The position numbers were made by a program, and so were the translations under genes. The notes under the pieces are model-generated. The model made no database searches. It was not told the DNA's origin and saw only the letters and a list, made by a program, of their open reading frames with translations. A stretch of DNA of 64,000 bases from NCBI RefSeq assembly GCF_001006325.2, contig NZ_LBIA02000001.1, positions 3,163,501-3,227,500 on the forward strand. The letters run 5' to 3'. This DNA comes from Afipia massiliensis (GTDB lineage Bacteria; Pseudomonadota; Alphaproteobacteria; Rhizobiales; Xanthobacteraceae). Below are positions 25,107 through 41,863 of the stretch, piece after piece (the stretch's first letter is position 1; the number at the start of each line of letters is the position of its first letter).

Positions 25107-26054
25107 ATGCCCCATCAAGTCCTGATCTTTTCGCGGTTTCCAAAAGCGCAGATGGTGCGCATCGGCGAGCGCTACGAATTGCTCGACGGCAAGGGCAGGC
25201 CACCGATTGAGACCTTCAGCGCCGAACAGCTCAAGCCGATCCGCGCGATGATCACGGCGGGCGGGCAGGCGATTCCTCCGGTGGTGCTCGATATGCTGCC
25301 GTCGCTGGGGGCGATCATTTGCTATGGCACAGGTTATGACGGCATCGATTTCGCGGAAACCGCGCGGCGCAAGATTGCCGTCGGCAACAGTCCCGCGGCG
25401 AACGCGGCTTCGGTTGCCGACCTTGCGATGACGCTGATGCTGGCGACGACGCGACGATTGGTGGCCGCGGACGACTACGTGCGCAGCGGCGGATGGTCCG
25501 GCGCGAAACCATCGCCATCGATGCGTCCGCCCCTCGGCATGACCGGACGCAAAATCGGAATCTACGGCATGGGCGAAATAGGCCGCAAGATCGCGGCACG
25601 TTGCGCGGTGTTCGAAACCGAAGTTGCCTACCACAGCCGCAGCAAGCACGACGTCCCATATGCGTATCACGCCAGTCTCGCGGCGCTGGCGGAGTGGGCC
25701 GACATATTGATGGTAGCGGTGCGCGCTGGCGCGGACACGCAGCACGCGGTCGATGCCGGCATTCTCAAGAAGCTTGGCCCGCAGGGAACCATCGTCAACA
25801 TTTCGCGCGGCTCGGTGATTGATCAGGCAGCGCTGGTCGCAGCACTTGAGAGCAACGTGATCGCGGGTGCTGGTCTCGACGTTTACGCGAAAGAGCCGCA
25901 TGCGCCGGACACACTGACGACCTTGCCCAACGTTGTGCTGACGCCGCACATCGGCGGCCACACGGTCGAGGCTCACATCGCCATGCAGGATTGCGTCATG
26001 GCCAATCTCGATGCCTTCTTTTCAGGCAAGCCGCTGCGTTATCCGGTGACGTGA
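25107..26054 (+). CDS. D-isomer-specific 2-hydroxyacid dehydrogenase
   Basis: The 315-residue enzyme has the Rossmann cofactor motif GMGEIGRK (154-161) and the catalytic set of the family: Arg in VNISRGSVIDQ (~235), Glu in YAKEP (~264) and His in LTPHIGGH (~283). An Arg in YHSRSK after strand 2 suggests NADPH, as in glyoxylate/hydroxypyruvate reductases. It would interconvert a 2-oxoacid and a D-2-hydroxyacid in the cytoplasm; the exact substrate is unknown. It begins just after the rplA terminator. Confidence 0.88.
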   Translation: MPHQVLIFSRFPKAQMVRIGERYELLDGKGRPPIETFSAEQLKPIRAMITAGGQAIPPVVLDMLPSLGAIICYGTGYDGIDFAETARRKIAVGNSPAANAASVADLAMTLMLATTRRLVAADDYVRSGGWSGAKPSPSMRPPLGMTGRKIGIYGMGEIGRKIAARCAVFETEVAYHSRSKHDVPYAYHASLAALAEWADILMVAVRAGADTQHAVDAGILKKLGPQGTIVNISRGSVIDQAALVAALESNVIAGAGLDVYAKEPHAPDTLTTLPNVVLTPHIGGHTVEAHIAMQDCVMANLDAFFSGKPLRYPVT

Positions 26055-26244
26055 AGCCGGGAAATAAAACTGTCATCATCGGGGACGCGGATGGGGACAG
26101 ACATAAGAAACCAGAACACACATTGCGAGGGTTCGTTCCTCGCGTATCGAAAAATATAGCTTCGCCGCAGCGCACATTAGTTTGATTGATGTTTAGAACG
26201 AGTCGAATGTAGGCTTCGCCTTCGATTTTCGAAGGAGATCCGCG

Positions 26245-26709
26245 ATGGCGGCATTCGTACTCAAGATCAACGGCGGCGAACATCGTGTGGATGTCGATCC
26301 GCAAACACCTCTGCTCTGGGCGATCCGCGACGGCGCGGGATTGATGGGCACCAAGTATGGCTGCGGCGTCGCGCAATGTGGCGCGTGCACCGTGCATGTC
26401 GATGGCCAGCCGGTGCGATCATGTTCGCTGCCGGTGTCGGCGGTCGGCGCTAGCGAAATCATCACCATCGAAGGCATCAAGAGCCGCGAAGCTCAGGCCG
26501 TGCAGAAGGCGTGGGTCGCACTCGATGTGCCGCAATGCGGCTATTGCCAGTCCGGACAGGTCATGAGCGCGACATCGTTGCTCTCACTCAATCCGAAGCC
26601 GACGGACGAGGACATCGATCTGGCGATGACCGGCAACATCTGCCGCTGCGCCACCTATGTCCGCATCCGCGCCGCGATCCACGACGCTGCCAAGTCGCTG
26701 GAGGGCTGA
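26245..26709 (+). CDS. [2Fe-2S] subunit of a xanthine-oxidase-family enzyme (IorA/CoxS-like)
   Basis: The 154-residue protein has a plant-type ferredoxin domain with Cys40, 45, 48 and 60, and a C-terminal four-helix domain whose second cluster is held by Cys98, 101, 133 and 135 (CGYCQSG and CRC). It passes electrons from the molybdenum site to the cytochrome. It lacks the FAD subunit typical of cytosolic xanthine or CO dehydrogenases, as in isoquinoline 1-oxidoreductase. A strong GAAGGAGA site precedes the ATG, and the molybdenum subunit gene starts 3 bases after its stop. Confidence 0.92.
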   Translation: MAAFVLKINGGEHRVDVDPQTPLLWAIRDGAGLMGTKYGCGVAQCGACTVHVDGQPVRSCSLPVSAVGASEIITIEGIKSREAQAVQKAWVALDVPQCGYCQSGQVMSATSLLSLNPKPTDEDIDLAMTGNICRCATYVRIRAAIHDAAKSLEG

Positions 26710-26712
26710 GCC

Positions 26713-28905
26713 ATGAACGTACACATCAAAGACACAGTCACGCGCGCATCCGCTCTCTCGCGCCGCTCGCTTCTCAAGGCGGGAGCGGGACTCGCGATCG
26801 GCGTTTACATCGCAAGGAGCGGCAAGGCGTTCGCGCAAGGTGCGCCCGCTGCGGCGCAGGTCAACATCGTGCCGAACACGTTCCTCATCATCAAGCCGGA
26901 CAACACGGTCACGGTGCTCTGCAAGCACATCGAATTCGGACAGGGACCGTTCACCGGCATGGCGACGTTGGTCGCCGAAGAGCTCGACGCCGACTGGTCG
27001 CAGATGCGCGCCGATCACGCGCCGTCCAATCCCGTGCTCTACAAGAATCTGGGGTTTGGCGTGCAAGGCACCGGCGGATCGAGCGCCATCTCAAACTCCT
27101 ACGAACAGATGCGCAAGGTTGGCGCAGCCGCGCGCGAGATGCTGGTGGCTGCGGCCGCCAAGGAGTGGAACGTGCCTGCGGCGGAGATCACCGTTGAAAA
27201 TGGGGTGATCAAGCACCCGTCGGGCAAGGAAGGCCGGTTCGGTGCATTCGCCGAGAAGGCGAACCAGTTGCCGGTCCCGGCCAATCCGAAGTTGAAGGAC
27301 CCGTCGCAGTTCAAGCTGATCGGCAAGGAAGGTGCGGTCAAGCGCCTCGACAGCGCCGAGAAATCGAACGGCACTGCGGTGTTCACGCTCGACATCAACG
27401 AACCGGACATGCTGACGGTGGTGATCGCGCGGCCGCCGCGCTTTGGAGGCATGGTTGCGTCGTTCGACGCGACAGCAGCCAAGGCTGTATCCGGCGTGGT
27501 CGATGTAAGGCAGGTGCCGACCGGTATCGCAGTCTATGCAAAAGGCTTCTGGCCGGCGAAGACCGCACGCGATCTCTTGAAAATCACCTGGGACGACAGC
27601 AAGGCGGAGAAGCGCGGTACAGCGCAACTGTTGACCGAGTTTCGCGGCCTGTCGAAGACGCCGGGAAAAACGGTGAAGACGGAAGGCGACTTCGAGGCGG
27701 AAGCCTCCAAGGCCGGCAGCCGCATCATCGAGTCCGAATACGTTTTTCCGTATCTGGCCCACGCGGCGATGGAGCCGCTGAATGCGTTCATCCACTGGCA
27801 GGGCGATACGGCGTCGTCGCGCTTCGGCAGCCAGTTCCCGACGCCGGATCACGCGACCATCGCGAAGATCCTCGGTCTGCCGATGGAGAAGGTCCAGCTC
27901 AAGACCATTCTCGCCGGCGGCAGCTTCGGGCGGCGCGCGCAGCAGACGGTGCATGTGGCCGCTGAGCTTGCGGAAGTGGCGAAAGCCATCGGCCCCGGCA
28001 AACCGATCAAGCTGGTATGGACGCGCGAAGACGACATGCGCGGCGGATACTATCGCCCGTTCAGCATTCACCGCATGCGCGGCGTGGTGCGCGATGGAAA
28101 AATCCAGGCCTGGAGCGACACCATCGTTGGGCAGTCGATCATGAAGGGATCGCCGTTCGAGGCGATGGCAATGAAAGATGGGCTCGATTCGACCGCCTAC
28201 GAAGGCTCGAACGAAATCCCCTACGACGTCGCCAACTTCAAGTGCGATCTGCATCAGGTCGATGTCGGCGTGCCGGTGCTGTGGTGGCGTTCGGTCGGAC
28301 ACACCCACACAGGCTACGCCGTCGAAGCCTTCGTCGATGAGTTGCTGGAGGCGGCCGGAAAAGATCCGGTCGAGGGGCGTCTTGAGCTGATGAGCAAGAA
28401 GCCGCGTCATGCCGGCGTGCTGCGCGCGGTCGCGGAACTGGCGGACTGGAAGAACGCAAAGCTCGAGCCGGGCCGCGCACGCGGCGTCGCGGTGGTCGAG
28501 AGCTTCAAGACATTTGTCGCGCAGATCGTTGAGGTGTCGATGGGCGACGAAGGCCCCAAGGTCCACAAGGTCTGGTGTGCGGTGGATTGCGGCGTTGCCG
28601 TCAATCCGGACATCATCCGCGCGCAGATGGAGGGCGGCATCGGGTTCGGCCTCGGTCACATCCTCTATGCGGATGTGCCGATGGAGGACGGCCGTGTGGT
28701 GCCGGGCAATTTCGACACCTACCGGTCGCTTCGCATCAACGAGATGCCTGCGGTTGAAGTCACCATCGTCAAATCGAGCGAGAGCCCGACCGGCGTCGGT
28801 GAACCGGGCGTGCCGCCAATCGGCCCTGCGGTAGCCAATGCGATGGCCAAACTCGGTCAGGTACGTCCGCGGCAATTGCCGATCGTGCCGGGAGCATCCG
28901 CATGA
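26713..28905 (+). CDS. Molybdopterin-binding subunit, isoquinoline 1-oxidoreductase (IorB)-like
   Basis: The 730-residue protein starts with a twin-arginine signal ([15 protein letters not shown], Arg17-Arg18, cleavage near AFA-Q at 41), so the enzyme is folded in the cytoplasm and exported. The xanthine-oxidase fold is shown by [24 protein letters not shown] and the C-terminal [11 protein letters not shown], with Glu697 as the catalytic base. Relatives hydroxylate N-heterocycles or oxidise aldehydes. With the 2Fe-2S and cytochrome subunits it would deliver electrons to the respiratory chain. The substrate cannot be told from sequence. Its stop overlaps the cytochrome gene by 4 bases. Confidence 0.92.
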   Translation: MNVHIKDTVTRASALSRRSLLKAGAGLAIGVYIARSGKAFAQGAPAAAQVNIVPNTFLIIKPDNTVTVLCKHIEFGQGPFTGMATLVAEELDADWSQMRADHAPSNPVLYKNLGFGVQGTGGSSAISNSYEQMRKVGAAAREMLVAAAAKEWNVPAAEITVENGVIKHPSGKEGRFGAFAEKANQLPVPANPKLKDPSQFKLIGKEGAVKRLDSAEKSNGTAVFTLDINEPDMLTVVIARPPRFGGMVASFDATAAKAVSGVVDVRQVPTGIAVYAKGFWPAKTARDLLKITWDDSKAEKRGTAQLLTEFRGLSKTPGKTVKTEGDFEAEASKAGSRIIESEYVFPYLAHAAMEPLNAFIHWQGDTASSRFGSQFPTPDHATIAKILGLPMEKVQLKTILAGGSFGRRAQQTVHVAAELAEVAKAIGPGKPIKLVWTREDDMRGGYYRPFSIHRMRGVVRDGKIQAWSDTIVGQSIMKGSPFEAMAMKDGLDSTAYEGSNEIPYDVANFKCDLHQVDVGVPVLWWRSVGHTHTGYAVEAFVDELLEAAGKDPVEGRLELMSKKPRHAGVLRAVAELADWKNAKLEPGRARGVAVVESFKTFVAQIVEVSMGDEGPKVHKVWCAVDCGVAVNPDIIRAQMEGGIGFGLGHILYADVPMEDGRVVPGNFDTYRSLRINEMPAVEVTIVKSSESPTGVGEPGVPPIGPAVANAMAKLGQVRPRQLPIVPGASA

Positions 28906-29573
28906 GGGTGCTCAGACAGGGCGTGATGGCGCTCGGCGCAGGCGCTTTTGCCGCAGCGTTGCTGGCGTTCGCCGGACCGGCATTTCGCGGCGAGGCCGAT
29001 GCTGCGATGGAGCCGTCGGTCAATCCAGTGAAACTGAAGCCGGTGTCGGCCTTCGACGACATCAAGAGCAAGAACGAGCGCGCCGTTGCGCTATTCGAGG
29101 AAGCCGGCAAGGTGATCATGTCGCCGCGCTGCATGAACTGCCATCCAGCGACGGAGCGTCCGACGCAGACCAACAAGATGACTCCGCATCAGCCGCTGGT
29201 GGTGCGGGGCGAGGGTGGCATGGGGGCTGCGAGCGGTCTCGCCTGCAACACCTGCCACCGTGAGACGAACTTCGATCCCGCCGGTGTGCCAGGTCATCCG
29301 CAGTGGCACCTCGCGCCGCTGGAGATGGCGTGGCAGGGCAGATCACTCGGTCAGATCTGCGAGCAGATCAAGGACCCGAAGCGTAACGACGGCAAGGACA
29401 TGGCCGCGCTTGTGAAGCATATGGCCGAGGACAGTCTGGTCGGCTGGGCCTGGTCGCCGGGTGCGAACCGGACGCCAGCGCCCGGAAGCCAGAAGGAGTT
29501 CGGGGATTTGATCAAGGCATGGGCTGCGGCAGGCGGGGCGTGTCCGAAAATCGTAGGCAATACAAGAGGTTGA
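28902..29573 (+). CDS. Dihaem c-type cytochrome subunit of the molybdenum enzyme
   Basis: The 223-residue protein has an N-terminal signal or anchor ([16 protein letters not shown]) and two CxxCH haem sites, CMNCH at 77-81 and CNTCH at 115-119. No other CxxCH is present. It overlaps the molybdenum subunit gene (ATGA at 28902-28905), which marks it as the electron acceptor of the same enzyme. Similar three-gene sets encode membrane-linked aldehyde or isoquinoline oxidoreductases in Proteobacteria. It would act in the periplasm. Confidence 0.88.
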   Translation: MRVLRQGVMALGAGAFAAALLAFAGPAFRGEADAAMEPSVNPVKLKPVSAFDDIKSKNERAVALFEEAGKVIMSPRCMNCHPATERPTQTNKMTPHQPLVVRGEGGMGAASGLACNTCHRETNFDPAGVPGHPQWHLAPLEMAWQGRSLGQICEQIKDPKRNDGKDMAALVKHMAEDSLVGWAWSPGANRTPAPGSQKEFGDLIKAWAAAGGACPKIVGNTRG

Positions 29574-29598
29574 ACTTAAAGACTTGGTCCGTTATGCT
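29570..29598 (+). promoter_or_regulatory. Predicted promoter for rplJL-rpoBC
   Basis: TTGAAC (29570-29575) and TATGCT (29593-29598) have a 17-base spacer. The -35 overlaps the stop codon of the cytochrome gene. It would give rplJ an untranslated leader of almost 600 bases. Confidence 0.4.
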
Positions 29599-30195
29599 TT
29601 GACGGACGCCTTTGCCGGGCGACTCCGAGCAGCTTCTGGCCCGGAAAATGCTTTGGGAACTCAGAATCTCCTTGGCAAGGCGAACCTGACCCGTTAAACA
29701 TTCCTTTCCGGGCGTGCTGGCTGTCGCTGGCGCGTCCGTGTTCGTTTTCCGAAAATCAAACCAATAGGAGTCCATTCCTCGTCGATCATTCCGCATGGAT
29801 TGCTCACAGGAACGGAAAGCTCTTGTTTTGACTGACGAAAATGAGCCGGGGCTGTCTCGGGTGTCAAAAGCCGGAGAAAGCTCCATCCTGTCCAAGACTG
29901 CAGGTGCCTGGCCGAATCCCTTGTGGAAGCGGCTTCGCTTAATCTCCTGCACAGACGGGTGAAAACCGGATTTCGTGACCCACCCCCGATTCGGCGGTGG
30001 CTGCGGATTTGGTTCGAACCTCGACACCTCGTTCAGGCGAACCGCAAGGCAAGCCAGGGCGAGAGGGCAGGCTTCCGAAAATGTCGTCGTGCCCGACGTG
30101 TTGAGAGATGAATGTCTCGAGGCTTAGCGGGCAGGACGATCGGTGCAACCCGGCGGTTCTGTCTCAAGCGGACCGCCAACCGGAAAGAGCTTGCT
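29599..30195 (+). promoter_or_regulatory. Long rplJ leader, probable L10 autoregulatory region
   Basis: About 600 bases without a credible gene precede rplJ. The segment contains several GC-rich stem arms, for example GTCGTGCCCGAC near 30082 and GCGGTTCTG...CGGACCGCC near 30151-30178 just before the ribosome binding site. In many bacteria an L10-L7/L12 complex binds such a leader and shuts off rplJL translation. The homology is positional; no specific L10 motif was proven here. Confidence 0.4.
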
Positions 30196-30714
30196 GTGGA
30201 ACGAGCGGCAAAAAAAGAGGCGGTCGAAACGCTGAACGGGGTCTTCAAGGCCACGGGCGTTGCGGTCGTTGCTCATTATTCCGGCCTGACCGTTGCCCAG
30301 ATGCAGACTCTGCGGACGCAGATGAAGCAGGCTGGCGCCTCGGTAAAGGTCTCGAAGAACCGTCTCGCCAAAATTGCTCTGGAAGGCACGGATGTTGTTT
30401 CCATCGGCTCCCTGTTGAAGGGGCCGACCGTGATCGCGACTTCAAACGATCCGGTTGCAGCACCGAAAGTTGCCGTCGAATTCGCCAAGGCGAACGAAAA
30501 GTTCGTCATCCTTGGCGGCGCGATGGGAACCACTGTCCTGAATCCCGACGCTGTGAAGGCTCTGGCCTCGCTGCCGTCGCTTGATGAACTGCGCGCGAAG
30601 ATCGTTGGCCTCCTTGTGGCGCCTGCGACCAAGATCGCTCAGCTCTCCACCGCGCCTGCTGCGAAGCTGGCCCGCGTGGTTCAGGCCTATGCCTCCAAGA
30701 GTGAAGCGGCGTGA
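30196..30714 (+). CDS. rplJ: 50S ribosomal protein L10
   Basis: The start is GTG 30196, preceded by GGAAAGAG at 7 bases. This gives the family start [18 protein letters not shown] and the usual alphaproteobacterial length of 172 residues; a longer frame from 30112 would translate part of the leader. The N-terminal domain binds 23S rRNA and L11, and the C-terminal helix ([16 protein letters not shown]) carries L7/L12 dimers. It is separated from rplA by a 5-kb metabolic insert. Confidence 0.97.
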   Translation: MERAAKKEAVETLNGVFKATGVAVVAHYSGLTVAQMQTLRTQMKQAGASVKVSKNRLAKIALEGTDVVSIGSLLKGPTVIATSNDPVAAPKVAVEFAKANEKFVILGGAMGTTVLNPDAVKALASLPSLDELRAKIVGLLVAPATKIAQLSTAPAAKLARVVQAYASKSEAA

Positions 30715-30765
30715 TGCCATTCTCCATCTCAACTGGTTCGAACTGATACGCTAAGGAAAGACAAA

Positions 30766-31143
<378 letters not shown>

Positions 31144-31156
31144 GCCGATACGTTTC

Positions 31157-31182
31157 CCGGTCGGTCCTTCGGGGCCGGCCGG
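31157..31182 (+). other. UUCG-tetraloop hairpin between rplL and rpoB
   Basis: A 10-12 bp GC stem (CGGTCGGTCC / GGGCCGGCCG with two G-U pairs) closes on loop TTCG, 13 bases after the rplL stop. No T tract follows, so it is more likely an attenuator or RNase III processing site, as known between rplL and rpoB in E. coli, than a full terminator. Confidence 0.55.
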
Positions 31183-31550
31183 ACACTTTAATGTGTGACG
31201 GTTCGATGATTTGACCCCCTCGAATCGCCGCGATTGCCGCCTACATAGGCGGAGGCACGAAAGGACGGATCGCCCTTTGAAACCCGGAACGAGTTCAAGG
31301 CGGGACGTCGGGAGACGAGAGATTTCGGGCTTTAATAAGCCGTAGGATTTGTTTGACGGGCAGGGCGCCACCAGCGCCCCGCGCGTCATTTTGCGTCTTG
31401 AGATTCGGATCGGGAAAGCCCGGAGCCAGAAGCTCGGATGCCGCGAAGCTCAGGCAGGTCGTTTGGGCAATTTGAAATTTACCCCGGGGGCGGTGCCCAT
31501 CGCACTCCGGAAGATGCCGCCAATCAAGGGCGGCGAAATGAGAGGCCACG
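31183..31550 (+). other. rplL-rpoB intergenic region
   Basis: About 370 bases after the hairpin hold no credible gene. A TTGACC at 31211 lacks a -10 at normal spacing. The segment is transcribed as part of the rplJL-rpoBC message, and a weak GAGAGG precedes rpoB. Confidence 0.4.
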
Positions 31551-35678
<4,128 letters not shown>

Positions 35679-35690
35679 CAAGAATACTTC

Positions 35691-35713
35691 ATGCCCGGCT
35701 TCATGCCGGGCAT
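35691..35713 (+). repeat. REP-like hairpin between rpoB and rpoC
   Basis: ATGCCCGGC and GCCGGGCAT form a 9-bp perfect stem with loop TTCAT, 12 bases after the rpoB stop. The same arms appear at 63249 and, shortened, at 53595, so it belongs to a repeat family. No T tract follows. Confidence 0.65.
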
Positions 35714-35803
35714 CTCGCCTTGCTCGGACGTTGAGCGGGGCGTGAGACGACAGACGATTTTCGAATTTGCTGCCGGTGACGATCGGCACGCGAGGAGAAT
35801 ACG

Positions 35804-40003
<4,200 letters not shown>

Positions 40004-40034
40004 TTTCACGCCAGTTGGCGTGTCAGCCATGAAG

Positions 40035-40062
40035 AAAGGCCGCCCCCGGGGCGGCCTTTTTG
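40035..40062 (+). terminator. Rho-independent terminator after rpoC
   Basis: AAAGGCCGCCCC and GGGGCGGCCTTT form a near-perfect GC stem around a single C and are followed by TTTTTG. Confidence 0.88.
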
Positions 40063-40188
40063 TTTATGATGAGGAACTATTTCAGCGCGCCGAGTGTCTA
40101 ACGTACTGTGACTGTCTTCCGGCTTTTCGCCGGTTCCACCAGATACTTGAAGATTTCAGTTTTGACGTTCGCGACATCGAGGACCCAT

Positions 40189-41313
40189 TTGCAGCAGCAA
40201 GACCGTCTCATTGCGGCGATTGAAGCAATCTACGCGGCGGCAGCCGAGCCATCGCGTTGGCCGTCAACTCTCGAGGTCGTCACGAAATGCTTCGACGATG
40301 TCGGGGCGATCCTTATTTACGGAAGGGACGACGGCAGCTTTGGCGTTATCGAATCGCCATCCCTCAGGGAGGTGAGCGCGGACTACGCCGCAGGCTGGAG
40401 CGACCGCGATCTTCGCGCGATCCGCGCACGCGAACGGGGCTATTTCTTCAAACGCGACGTCATTACCGACCGCGACGTTGTGTCTCCCGAGGACGTCGAA
40501 AACGATCCGTTCTACAATGATTTTCTGCGACGGCACGGTTTGCGTTACTTTGCCGCCGCGACGGTCTCTCCGGACCCTCATATTGAAGTCGCATTGAGCG
40601 TGCAGCGCGCGATCGGCCGTCCGGAATACTCGGAAGAAGAGTTGAACATGCTGGAGCGGCTTGCTCCGCATGTGGAAACGTCGCTGCGACTGAGCATCCA
40701 CCTGATGGACTCACAAGCCGTTAACGCCGGTATGGGTACGGCGATGGCCCGGATTGGAATCGGCGTGTTTGCGCTGGATTCGATGGGCCGCGTGGTGTCG
40801 TCCAACGCGGCCTCTCAGGCGCTGCTCGGCGACGGATTGAACATCGTGAACGATCGCCTGGTGCTGGCAAATCCAGCGGCGAGCGGAGAGGCGGTGGCCG
40901 CGATCCGGAATGCTCTCGATGGCAACAGGATTATCCTGTCGCAGGAAACCAAGCCGATTTTGGTCCATCGGCAGAACGCCAGCCGGCCGCTGGCGCTGTA
41001 TGTGCTGCCGATCCCGGCGAAGAATGTGGGCAATGGTTTTCTGACACGGGCGCGGGCGATCGTGCTTCTGATGAACCCGACGGCGGACGGCGTTCCCGAT
41101 CCGACGCTGATCCGCGATGTTCTCGGTGTGACGCTGGGGGAAGCCCGCATTGCCGCGCTGGTCGGCTCCGGTCTCTCGCCGAAGGATGCTGCGGAGCGGC
41201 TCGGCATCGCCGAGGAAACCGCGCGCTCGGTTTTGAAACGTGTATTTTCCAAGGTCGGCGTGTCGCGCCAGAGCGAACTTGCCGCCATGATGGCGAGACT
41301 CGTTATTAAGTAG
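40189..41313 (+). CDS. LuxR-type helix-turn-helix transcriptional regulator
   Basis: The C-terminal ~65 residues form a GerE/LuxR DNA-binding domain: VTLGEARIAALVGSGLSPKDAAERLGIAEE, then TARSVLKRVFSKVGVSRQSEL. The long N-terminal part has no autoinducer-binding or receiver motif that I can name. The central VFALDSMGRVVSSNAASQALL resembles a PAS-like strand-helix unit. TTG 40189 is preferred because GAGGA lies 5 bases upstream, giving 374 residues. GTG 40108 would add 27 residues but has no ribosome binding site. It is monocistronic, ending at a hairpin near 41331. The signal and targets are unknown. Confidence 0.8.
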   Translation: MQQQDRLIAAIEAIYAAAAEPSRWPSTLEVVTKCFDDVGAILIYGRDDGSFGVIESPSLREVSADYAAGWSDRDLRAIRARERGYFFKRDVITDRDVVSPEDVENDPFYNDFLRRHGLRYFAAATVSPDPHIEVALSVQRAIGRPEYSEEELNMLERLAPHVETSLRLSIHLMDSQAVNAGMGTAMARIGIGVFALDSMGRVVSSNAASQALLGDGLNIVNDRLVLANPAASGEAVAAIRNALDGNRIILSQETKPILVHRQNASRPLALYVLPIPAKNVGNGFLTRARAIVLLMNPTADGVPDPTLIRDVLGVTLGEARIAALVGSGLSPKDAAERLGIAEETARSVLKRVFSKVGVSRQSELAAMMARLVIK

Positions 41314-41601
41314 AGGCTGGTGATCAACGAGAGGCTTCGTGACTGAAGCCTCGTGTCGAATAAGCCTAAGTTGGCAGAACAACTCGCTCTTTTGGCGGTA
41401 CGTCGGACAGCTTTCACCCATTTGGGGGATGAATCATACCGTCACCGTCTTAGTCTGTGGCCATTCTGTGACCAACCAAGACGTGCACACGATTTGGGGC
41501 AGGGCATACAAAGGGCGCGATAATTTGAAGCCATAGGACATGATCGCCTCGCGGTGATTATTTTGGTGTTCGTGGCTCCGGATAGTGAGTTTCATCTTCC
41601 A
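41314..41601. other. Intergenic region with hairpins; possible small RNA
   Basis: After the LuxR-type gene, GAGGCTTC/GAAGCCTC (41331-41352, loop GTGACT) forms a stem without a T run. Further on ATCGCC/GGTGAT makes a small stem near 41542-41557, and the segment ends at a good terminator (41602). No open frame with a ribosome binding site ends there, so an independent short transcript is possible. Confidence 0.35.
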
Positions 41602-41632
41602 TGGGTCGGCTTTTGCCGGCCCATTTTCTTTG
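41602..41632 (+). terminator. Rho-independent terminator without an obvious upstream gene
   Basis: TGGGTCGGC and GCCGGCCCA form a 9-bp stem (one G-U) with loop TTTT, followed by TTTTCTTTG. It lies 289 bases after the LuxR-type gene and 231 bases before the next start codon. Confidence 0.7.
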
Positions 41633-41863
41633 CTGGAGTATTCCGCTCCGCGGAACCGAGGTGGCCAATCCGCCCAAGCCCATGACTTCTGACCCGGGAA
41701 ATCCGGCCAAAATCGTCGGGAAATACCCCCGATTTCCGCACATTCAGCCTTTTTCGCCTCGGATCGTGGTTTGTTCATCTTCCCTTCAGATGAAAAACGC
41801 ATTTGTTTAGGCAGAGTTAGACCGGCGGTATTTCAAGAACGCCGGCGAGGGGCGAAGGACAGC

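Noticed and set aside
25107-29573. The insert between rplA and rplJ as a mobile element
   Set aside because: No integrase, transposase, terminal repeats or att-like duplications are visible, and base composition matches the neighbours.
30112-30195. Extension of rplJ to an upstream ATG
   Set aside because: It would translate leader structure; GTG 30196 has a good ribosome binding site and gives the normal L10 start.
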